From positions 1 through 6,183 of the forward strand of contig RFJN01000386.1 in the NCBI GenBank assembly GCA_003694875.1: a stretch of DNA of 6,183 nucleotides, given 5' to 3'. Position 1 is the stretch's first letter, and every line of letters begins with the position of its first letter. Below, piece by piece: positions 1 through 4,585 of the stretch. The translations under genes were made by a program, and so were the position numbers. Below the pieces are notes generated by a model. It searched no databases. It saw only the letters and a list, made by a program, of their open reading frames with translations, and had not been told where the DNA came from. The stretch comes from Planctomycetota bacterium. GTDB taxonomy: Bacteria; Planctomycetota; J058; J103.

Positions 1-2
1 CC

Positions 3-1100
3 CAGCTCGACTTCGGCCGCGTCGCGGTGGGCGGCGAGGCGTCGGTCGAACTCGCGATCGAGAACACGGGGCTGCGCGACCTCGTGGTGCGCGGCTGGAG
101 TGTCTCCGGCACCGACGCGGCCGCGTTCTCGGTGGACAGCGGCGATCTCGTCGTCGCGCCGGGGACCACCGAGCGCCGCAGCGTTCGGCTGCGTCCGCAG
201 GCCATGGGGCCGCATGCGGCCGAACTCGCGCTGGTCACGAACGACCCGGCGCAGCCGTCGGTGCGCGTGGACCTGCGTGGCGAGGGCGCGAGTCCGCCGG
301 TGCTGCGGGTGCGCGTGGACGGCCAGAGTTCGGGCGCGACGGGCGGCTCGGCCAACGTGCAGGCGCTGTCGTTCCCCGACACGCGTCGGACCCGGCAGTC
401 CACGCTCGATCTCGTGATCGAGAACGGCGGAGGGGCCGATCTGCATGTGACGCAGATCCGGCTCGACGGCAAGAATGCAGCCGACTTCCAGATCGACGCG
501 AGCCCCGCCATCGTGGTCGCGGGCGCGCGGCTCGTACGCACCGTGACCTTCGCGCCGCTCGCCGAGGGGCAGCGCGAGGCGACGCTCACGCTCGTCACCG
601 ACGACCCCAACGCCGCGAGCTACGGTGTGACGCTCGAGGGCACCGGACTCGAGGCGCCGCGGCCGCTCGCGGTGCTCGTCACGCCGTCGCTCACCTTCCC
701 GAGCACGAGCACCGATCGCCCCGTGCGGCGCGAGCTGCGCGTGCGCAACGACGGCAGCGACACGCTCTCGCTCACGGCGGCGCAGCTCGACGGGGCGCAG
801 GCCGCGGTGTTCGGAGTCGTGCTCGAGAGCACGAGCGTGGCGCCCGGCGAGGAGGTCGCGGTGCCGGTGACCTTCCACCCCACGCGCGCGGGCCGCTACG
901 AGGCGAGCGTGCGGATCGCCACCGACGACCCCGACAGCCCCGAACTCGTGGCGAGCCTGCAGGGTGCTGCGCTCGCCCGCTCTTCGGGTGGCGGCGGTGG
1001 AGGCTGCCGGCTCGCGCCGGGCTCCGGCTGCGACACGGGCATCCTGCCGATCGTGCTCGCCCTGCTCGCGCTCGCGGGCTGGCGGCGGCGCGACGGCTGA
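3..1100 (+). CDS. Choice-of-anchor D (ASPM/SPD-2/Hydin-type) repeat surface protein with C-terminal sorting tail, 5'-partial
   Basis: The reading frame is open from the left edge, so the true start lies outside; 365 residues are visible. A GTG at 27 is an internal codon, because the residues before it (QLDFGRVA) already belong to the first repeat. There are three immunoglobulin-like repeats at about residues 1-95, 122-215 and 230-322. Each opens with L-[DST]-F and closes with a T-[ND]-D-P turn followed by a strand and a Gly-rich end, as in choice-of-anchor D / ASPM-SPD-2-Hydin domains. The tail is a Gly run (329-334), Cys335, Cys343, a short hydrophobic segment (about 347-360) and three Arg (361-363). 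By family knowledge this means export, processing near the tail by a dedicated protease, and surface display; a lipid attached at Cys335 is possible. The exact tail class (JDVT-CTERM versus MYXO-CTERM) is undecided. The protein is probably structural or adhesive, and no enzymatic domain is visible. The gene may be cotranscribed with the redox gene 25 bases downstream. Confidence 0.88.
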   Translation, partial: QLDFGRVAVGGEASVELAIENTGLRDLVVRGWSVSGTDAAAFSVDSGDLVVAPGTTERRSVRLRPQAMGPHAAELALVTNDPAQPSVRVDLRGEGASPPVLRVRVDGQSSGATGGSANVQALSFPDTRRTRQSTLDLVIENGGGADLHVTQIRLDGKNAADFQIDASPAIVVAGARLVRTVTFAPLAEGQREATLTLVTDDPNAASYGVTLEGTGLEAPRPLAVLVTPSLTFPSTSTDRPVRRELRVRNDGSDTLSLTAAQLDGAQAAVFGVVLESTSVAPGEEVAVPVTFHPTRAGRYEASVRIATDDPDSPELVASLQGAALARSSGGGGGGCRLAPGSGCDTGILPIVLALLALAGWRRRDG

Positions 1101-1108
1101 GGGCGAAC

Positions 1109-1115
1109 GAGAGGA
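1109..1115 (+). promoter_or_regulatory. Ribosome binding site of the glutaredoxin-like gene
   Basis: GAGAGGA lies 10 bases before the ATG at 1126. It decides the start: the same frame is open further upstream to an ATG at 964, but that would overlap the surface-protein gene with a non-homologous extension. Confidence 0.7.
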
Positions 1116-1125
1116 CGGGCACGCC

Positions 1126-1407
1126 ATGACGCAGACGAAGCGGTTCCGCACGCGCGAGGGGCGCGAGGTGACGCTCGAACTGTTCAAGTTCGATACCTGT
1201 CCCTACTGCCAGCGGGTGTTCTCGGTGCTCGACCGGCTTGGCCTCGAGATCCCGATGGCCGACATCCGGCGCGATCCCGCCGCCCTCGAGCGCCTGATCG
1301 CCGTCGGGGGAAAGCGGCAGGTGCCGTGTCTCTTCATCGACGGCGAGCCGATGTACGAGTCGGCCGACATTGCGGCGTGGCTCGAGGACAACTTCGGCCA
1401 GCGCTGA
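1126..1407 (+). CDS. Glutaredoxin / glutathione S-transferase N-terminal domain protein
   Basis: This 93-residue single-domain thioredoxin-fold protein is the expected size for a monothiol/dithiol glutaredoxin or a stand-alone GST N-terminal domain. After a short N-terminal strand (EVTLELFKF), the active site CPYC is at residues 25-28, followed by the helix QRVFSVLDRLGL. The cis-proline segment QVPCLFID places Pro67 where the fold puts it beside the active site. YESADIAAWL (78-87) matches the glutathione-contacting Glu/Ser and final helix of GST-N/glutaredoxin 3-like proteins. Predicted role: cytoplasmic glutathione-dependent disulfide reduction or deglutathionylation. The substrate cannot be told. 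The start is chosen on domain length and the Shine-Dalgarno sequence. It follows the surface-protein gene after 25 bases in the same direction and is probably read through from it; no strong terminator is visible after it. It has no secretion signal, so a direct role in oxidising the surface protein is unlikely. Confidence 0.92.
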   Translation: MTQTKRFRTREGREVTLELFKFDTCPYCQRVFSVLDRLGLEIPMADIRRDPAALERLIAVGGKRQVPCLFIDGEPMYESADIAAWLEDNFGQR

Positions 1408-1602
1408 AGCGCGATCTCGCCAAGAGCCAACGCCGCCAGGGCGCGACGGGCGGCACCGGTCGGGACCGGCCGCGGGCGCGGGCTCGCCCCGGCGGGAGGC
1501 GCTTCGAACCCCTGGGACTCGTGCTGTTCCGCCCGTGTACGTCTCCTGTGCAGGTCGGACGAACCGGGCGTCGCCTCTTCGCCCTTGTGGGGGTGGGCCG
1601 GC

Positions 1603-1619
1603 GGCAGCGATTCGCTGTC
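1603..1619 (+). repeat. Short hairpin in the leader region
   Basis: GGCAGCG and CGCTGTC flank the loop ATT and give a 7-bp stem with one G-U pair on the plus-strand RNA. The following bases (TTGCGG) have too few T residues for an intrinsic terminator. It could be part of a structured leader. Confidence 0.45.
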
Positions 1620-1671
1620 TTGCGGTCTGCGGTAATGACCTGAAGGCGCGAGGGGTGTGGCGAACTCGCGG

Positions 1672-1690
1672 GAACCGTGTCGGGCGGTTC
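1672..1690 (+). repeat. 6-bp inverted repeat GAACCG/CGGTTC
   Basis: Perfect 6-bp arms (1672-1677 and 1685-1690) enclose a 7-base loop, about 130 bases before the pseudokinase start. It could be an RNA hairpin or a protein-binding dyad. Function unknown. Confidence 0.4.
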
Positions 1691-1724
1691 GGCATACTGG
1701 AGAGGAGTGGCGGTTGGACCGAGA

Positions 1725-1734
1725 GGTCATGACC
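1725..1734. promoter_or_regulatory. Perfect 10-bp palindrome GGTCATGACC, candidate operator
   Basis: This is a self-complementary decamer 26 bases before the TTGACA box. A near copy, GGTAATGACC, lies at 1631-1640 in the same region. Two related sites 94 bases apart upstream of one gene could be a regulator's operator pair, but a 10-bp palindrome also occurs by chance at appreciable frequency. Confidence 0.25.
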
Positions 1735-1759
1735 CGCTGCGCACCTCGCGATTTTCACC

Positions 1760-1788
1760 TTGACAGCGGCGCTCGTGGACCTCACGTT
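1760..1788 (+). promoter_or_regulatory. Candidate sigma-70 promoter of the FHA-pseudokinase gene
   Basis: A perfect TTGACA (1760-1765) follows an AT-richer patch (ATTTTCACC), which stands out in this GC-rich DNA. At 17-base spacing the -10 position reads CACGTT (1783-1788), a poor match to TATAAT. Initiation near 1796 would give a leader of about 25 bases ahead of the GTG start. Confidence 0.3.
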
Positions 1789-1805
1789 GGAGTGGTGGTG
1801 GCGCC

Positions 1806-1812
1806 GGGAGGA
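1806..1812 (+). promoter_or_regulatory. Ribosome binding site supporting the GTG start at 1821
   Basis: GGGAGGA, close to a full anti-Shine-Dalgarno match, sits 8 bases before GTG 1821. This fixes the start, and the protein enters the FHA fold directly. Confidence 0.75.
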
Positions 1813-1820
1813 TCGGCACG

Positions 1821-3515
1821 GTGAAGCGGGTTCGGCTTCGATTGCGGGGGGCGGTCGAGGGGTGGTTCGAGGTCGACGCGGCCGACCCGCTGCTGTTCGG
1901 TCGTGCGACCGAGGCGCGAGCCCGGCTCGACGACCGGCGGTGCTCGCGCGTGCACTGCCGGATCGAACTCGGCCCCGAGGGCCTCGAGGTCGTCGACCTC
2001 GGGAGTCGCAACGGGACGTGGCTCGACGAGCGGCCGATCACGCGGGCCCCGCTGCCCGAACGCTGCCGGCTGCGGCTTGGCGACAGCGTGATCGAGGTGC
2101 GGGTGCTCGGCGCGGCGGAGCACGCGAGTGCGTCGCTGTGTGTCCGCTGTGGCCGCGATCTGTCGGGCGAGACCTTCTCGGGCGTCGTCGACCCGGCGCT
2201 CGCGGGGCTGTGCGGCGGGTGTGCGGCGCGGGCGGTCGATCGGGGGGCGGTCTTCGACGACGCATTGCGACGCGAACTCGGCGCACTCGGTTTCCGGTCG
2301 GCGGTGCTGCTCGAGCGCGACGGTCTCGCGCTGCGGCTGCACGCCTGCCGCATGCCGCTCGAGCAGCCGGTGCGCCTCACGGTGCTTCCCCTCGAGGCGC
2401 TCGGGGGGCCCGAGCCGTTGCGGCGTGCGCGGGCGGCAGCACAGCTCGTGCACCCCGGGATCGTGCGCCTCGTCGACGTGCGGCAGGGCCCGCGCCACCT
2501 CGTGTTTGCGTACGAGGAGGTCGAGGGGGCGAGTCTGCGCGACGAACTCGAGCGCTGCGGAGGACGGCTCGAGCCCGCGCGCGTGCTCGCGATCGCCCTC
2601 GCGGTGAGCGACGCGCTCGTGCACGCGCACGAGCACGGTGTGTTGCACGGAGCGCTGCGGCCCTCGCAGGTGCTGCTCGGGGTCGCGGGCGAGGTGCGGC
2701 TGATCGGGGTTGGTATCGGAGGGCTCGAGCGGCCGGGGAACGCCGGGATCGATCCCGCCGCGCTCCCGTACGCCGCGCCGGAGGTGGCGGACGGCCGCTG
2801 CAGCCCGGACGTGCGTGCCGAGATCCACGCGGTCGGCGCGCTCATGTACCACATGCTCACGGGACGGGCGCCGCGCGCCGGGCTGCTTGGGGACGAGCAG
2901 CCGCCGCCACCGGTCGCCGCGCTCGCCGCCGGGGTGCCGGACACGCTCGCGGCTCTGATCGAGCGCTGTCTCGATCCGTTGCCGCACAACCGGCCGCAGA
3001 CCGCACGCCTGTTGCGAACGGCTCTCGAGGAAGAACTGCGTCGCTACTACGGCGTGCTCAGCGCCGACGCCATGCTGCTTGCGCGTCTGGCCGCGAACGC
3101 GGGACCGCGGCCCGGTGACGCGTTCGAGGAGACCACGCGGCATGTGCGCAACTTCCGGGCGGACGGCGGCGTGACGCGCTTCGGAGGTCGCTTCCGGGGT
3201 GACGAGCTGTGCGATCTGCTCCAGATGCTCGAACTCAACGACAAGAGCGGGCGGGTATCGGTGATCGATCCCGACGGCGAGCCCGGCGAGATCGTGCTGC
3301 GCTACGGCCGCGTCATCGAGGCGCGCTACGGGGCGCGCTCCGGGCAGGACGCGGTGCGCGCACTGCTCGCGCTCGAGACGGGGCACTTCGGCGTGGTGCT
3401 CGGCCCGGTGGCCGACCTCGTGACCACGAGCGGCTTCGCGCTCGGACCGCTGCTGCTCGAGGCGGCCATGCAGCGCGAGGGCGGCGCCGACGACCGCCAG
3501 GCCGGGGTGGCCTGA
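1821..3515 (+). CDS. FHA domain - zinc ribbon - protein pseudokinase - DUF4388 fusion protein
   Basis: This is a 564-residue cytoplasmic multidomain protein. An FHA domain spans about residues 1-97, with FGR (26-28), SRVH (42-45) and GSRNGTW (61-67), the residues that hold phosphothreonine peptides. A CxxC...CxxC motif (107/110 and 131/134) is a probable zinc ribbon. A protein-kinase-like domain covers about 150-405. It keeps the HPGIVRL segment (211-217), APE (319-321), the helix EIHAVGALMYHMLTGRAP and the final Arg391. It lacks a Gly-rich loop. The VAIK lysine position is Thr187, the alphaC Glu position Arg202, HRDLKPxN reads HGALRPSQ (276-283), and the DFG Asp position is Gly296. It is therefore very probably a pseudokinase. 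Residues about 455-530 match DUF4388/PATAN (GDELCDLLQMLELNDKSGRV, then a predicted Gly/Tyr-Gly strand and GHFGVV). Inferred role: a phospho-dependent signalling scaffold without phosphotransfer. The gene stands alone behind a long leader. Confidence 0.9.
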   Translation: MKRVRLRLRGAVEGWFEVDAADPLLFGRATEARARLDDRRCSRVHCRIELGPEGLEVVDLGSRNGTWLDERPITRAPLPERCRLRLGDSVIEVRVLGAAEHASASLCVRCGRDLSGETFSGVVDPALAGLCGGCAARAVDRGAVFDDALRRELGALGFRSAVLLERDGLALRLHACRMPLEQPVRLTVLPLEALGGPEPLRRARAAAQLVHPGIVRLVDVRQGPRHLVFAYEEVEGASLRDELERCGGRLEPARVLAIALAVSDALVHAHEHGVLHGALRPSQVLLGVAGEVRLIGVGIGGLERPGNAGIDPAALPYAAPEVADGRCSPDVRAEIHAVGALMYHMLTGRAPRAGLLGDEQPPPPVAALAAGVPDTLAALIERCLDPLPHNRPQTARLLRTALEEELRRYYGVLSADAMLLARLAANAGPRPGDAFEETTRHVRNFRADGGVTRFGGRFRGDELCDLLQMLELNDKSGRVSVIDPDGEPGEIVLRYGRVIEARYGARSGQDAVRALLALETGHFGVVLGPVADLVTTSGFALGPLLLEAAMQREGGADDRQAGVA

Positions 3516-3900
3516 GCGGAGCGTCGTACACTCGCGGCTGGTGGGCAGGGACGCCGCGGTGCCGCGGGAGGCGGTCGGTCAGGTCCTCACCTTTCTGTAC
3601 CACCTTGGGGAACACGGCTCGGAAGGGCGGCGTCTCGCCGTCGCCCCAACAACGTTGGCGGCTGTGGGTAGGTGCACCGGTTGCCGGGGCTCACGGTGCC
3701 ATGGCGAGCCCCGACGCCCCGCGGCGACGGCGAGACGCCGTCGCTCCGACAACCATGCGGCCTCTCGCGTGTCGGTTATCCGCTCGCCGTATGCCGCCTC
3801 GTCGGAAAGCTCCCTGCCACACCGACCGCCGAAACGACGCAACGCACTTCTGTAAAATACGTTGCGAATTCCCGAATCCGTTCGCTCGGGGGCATTGGCA
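3516..3900. other. Gene-free region between convergent genes, holding an inverted palindromic repeat element
   Basis: These 385 bases separate the 3' ends of the pseudokinase and NYN genes. An open frame at 3541-3855 exists on the plus strand, but its product is Arg/Ser/Pro-rich, resembles no family I know and runs straight through the inverted repeats, so I do not call it. The central part is the palindromic repeat element. Near the right side, 3840-3870 is unusually AT-rich (TGTAAAATACGTTGCGAATT). A 5-bp dyad CCCGA/TCGGG (3871-3890) lies just beyond the NYN stop and could weakly stop that transcript, but there is no T run. Confidence 0.6.
3626..3744. repeat. REP-doublet/BIME-like inverted palindromic repeat
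   Basis: Two perfect 18-bp arms face each other: 3628-3645 (CGGCGTCTCGCCGTCGCC) and 3723-3740, its exact reverse complement, separated by 77 bases. Each arm sits in its own hairpin. The left is GGCGGCG-TCT-CGCCGTC (3626-3642, one G-U pair). The right is GCGACGGCG-AGA-CGCCGTCGC (3724-3744), a perfect 9-bp stem with a 3-base loop. Between them are CCAAC/GTTGG (3646-3658) and the 8-bp stem CGGGGCTC/GAGCCCCG (3685-3713). Two palindromic units in opposite orientation between the 3' ends of convergent genes is the layout of REP doublets (BIMEs), which REP-associated tyrosine transposases mobilise. As RNA it would form either two local hairpins or one long stem closing a multi-branched loop. Family assignment is inferred from form, not a sequence match. 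Confidence 0.7.
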
Positions 3901-4398
3901 TCAACCCCGTCCCTGTGGGCCGGACGGGCCGTCCTCGAACAGCCGCAGCCAGGCCTCCACCTCCTCGGGGGCGAGCGGGCCGTCGGGCTTCTCCGGTTCC
4001 GTCGGGGCGTGGACGCGGATCCTGCGTTCGATCTCGCCGACCGAGACGGTGCGTGCCCCGCGGCGGCGGGCGCGCGCGCACACGCCGCTGTCGTCGCTGA
4101 CCACCACGTACCGACCCGGATCGCGGGCGTGGTCGACGATCTCCACGATCCGGTCATCCGCACTCTGGCCGCGCGCGAACTCGCCGCGCACCCCGCGCCG
4201 GTAGGTCTCGACCTCGAGCACCGGGACGTCGAGCCGGCGGGTGTCCCACACGATGCGCACCGTGTCCCCGGGCGGCCCGCACAGCGCCGCGAGGTGGTGC
4301 GCGAGCTGCGAGCGCAGCTCGGCGAGCACGCGGCCGCTCGGCAGACGGCCCGTCCGGTAGAGGTAGTTGTAGCCGTCGACGAGATACAGCCGTGCCAT
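3901..4398 (-). CDS. NYN domain protein, YacP/Rae1-like predicted ribonuclease
   Basis: This 165-residue protein starts at ATG 4398, preceded on the minus strand by GGGGAAGG four bases upstream, and stops at TGA 3903-3901. The N-terminus MARLYLVDGYNYLY has the first-strand Asp8 and Gly-Tyr-Asn typical of the NYN/YacP branch of PIN-like nucleases. Further acidic residues sit at the expected places: Asp81-Asp82 in the GQSADDRIVEIV helix, and Asp102-Asp103 after the strand RYVVVSDDSGV, followed by ARRRGARTVSVGEIERRI. These would form a metal-binding RNase site. Rae1 (YacP) of Bacillus is a ribosome-associated mRNA endonuclease, and this protein may likewise act on RNA in the cytoplasm. The tail LAPEEVEAWLRLFEDG is a short amphipathic helix after a Pro/Glu-rich linker. 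It is transcribed divergently from the secreted protease and converges on the repeat region. Nuclease fold is fairly sure; its target is unknown. Confidence 0.88.
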   Translation of the reverse strand: MARLYLVDGYNYLYRTGRLPSGRVLAELRSQLAHHLAALCGPPGDTVRIVWDTRRLDVPVLEVETYRRGVRGEFARGQSADDRIVEIVDHARDPGRYVVVSDDSGVCARARRRGARTVSVGEIERRIRVHAPTEPEKPDGPLAPEEVEAWLRLFEDGPSGPQGRG

Positions 4399-4418
4399 GG
4401 CGCCTTCCCCGCGGCGCA

Positions 4419-4436
4419 GACGACGCGTTCGTCGTC
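4419..4436. promoter_or_regulatory. 7-bp perfect inverted repeat in the divergent intergenic region
   Basis: GACGACG (4419-4425) and CGTCGTC (4430-4436) flank the tetraloop CGTT. It lies 20 bases upstream of the NYN start codon, within that gene's probable leader and close to its ribosome binding site. It could be an RNA hairpin affecting translation or an operator dyad. Confidence 0.45.
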
Positions 4437-4448
4437 CGCCGGTGCTTC

Positions 4449-4477
4449 ACGGTAGCGGCGCGGCCCGGGGCGGGCAA
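4449..4477 (-). promoter_or_regulatory. Weak candidate promoter for the NYN gene
   Basis: Read on the minus strand, TTGCCC (4477-4472), a 17-base spacer and TACCGT (4454-4449) give 4/6 and 3/6 matches to the sigma-70 boxes at ideal spacing. Transcription would begin about 45 bases upstream of the ATG and include the 4419-4436 hairpin. Confidence 0.25.
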
Positions 4478-4505
4478 GGCGCCAACGCGCGGTGTGCGGC
4501 GGGCG

Positions 4506-4511
4506 TATCAT
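4506..4511 (+). promoter_or_regulatory. Candidate -10 box for the secreted protease gene
   Basis: TATCAT matches TATAAT at five of six positions and is the most AT-rich hexamer in the divergent region. No good -35 box is visible 16-18 bases upstream, so an activator or a different sigma factor would be needed. The leader would be about 68 bases. Confidence 0.3.
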
Positions 4512-4570
4512 GGGCGAACAACTGTCCGTGTCCGTCCCGCGAGGGAGTCGGGGCGGAGGTGATCGGGGCC

Positions 4571-4579
4571 AGGGGAGGG
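4571..4579 (+). promoter_or_regulatory. Ribosome binding site of the trypsin-like protease gene
   Basis: AGGGGAGGG ends 6 bases before ATG 4586. This supports that start, which also gives a complete signal peptide. Confidence 0.7.
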
Positions 4580-4585
4580 CAGCGC

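Larger units (their letters stand above)
1408..1820 (+). other. Gene-free region between the glutaredoxin-like gene and the FHA-pseudokinase gene
   Basis: There are 413 bases with no convincing protein: frames open here on either strand encode Arg/Pro/Ser-rich low-complexity products typical of GC-rich noncoding DNA. The region holds a series of short inverted repeats: CCGGTC/GACCGG (1456-1469), GGGCG/CGCCC (1474-1489), GGGCG/CGCCC (1566-1584), GGCAGCG/CGCTGTC (1603-1619, one G-U pair) and GAACCG/CGGTTC (1672-1690). None is followed by a T run, so none is a classical intrinsic terminator. The last 80 bases hold the candidate promoter and ribosome binding site of the downstream gene. The length and number of hairpins leave room for a small structured RNA or a repeat element, but nothing recognisable is present. 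Confidence 0.6.

Noticed and set aside
1456..1489. GC-rich hairpins after the glutaredoxin-like gene as an intrinsic terminator
   Set aside because: The stems CCGGTC/GACCGG and GGGCG/CGCCC are real, but no T run follows either, so intrinsic termination is unsupported.
1495..1540. GCTTCGAACCCC looked like the T-arm of a tRNA read on the minus strand
   Set aside because: The presumed T stem has a mismatch, and no anticodon arm, D arm or complementary acceptor stem could be found at the right distances.
1566..1584. GGGCG/CGCCC hairpin as a third copy of the palindromic repeat
   Set aside because: It shares only a general GGCGTC...CGCC look with the 3628-3645 arm. Stem length, loop and flanks differ, and such resemblance is expected in DNA this GC-rich.
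1203..1730. Open frame on the minus strand covering the leader of the pseudokinase gene
   Set aside because: It overlaps the well-supported glutaredoxin-like gene in antisense, and its product is Arg/Pro/His-rich with no domain. I found no reason to call a gene.
1782..3386. 534-residue open frame on the minus strand across the pseudokinase gene
   Set aside because: The plus strand encodes FHA, kinase-like and DUF4388 domains with a good ribosome binding site. The antisense product is low-complexity and has no recognisable fold.
3541..3855. Possible 104-residue protein between the convergent genes
   Set aside because: It runs through the inverted palindromic repeats, its composition is Arg/Ser/Pro-rich, no ribosome binding site is evident, and it resembles no family I know.
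3853..3858. TAAAAT as a plus-strand -10 box
   Set aside because: It matches five of six consensus positions, but there is no -35 box at 16-18 bases and no plus-strand gene downstream until 4586, across an antisense gene.
3871..3890. CCCGA/TCGGG dyad as terminator of the NYN gene
   Set aside because: The stem is only 5 bp with a 10-base loop, and it is not followed by a T run on the minus strand.
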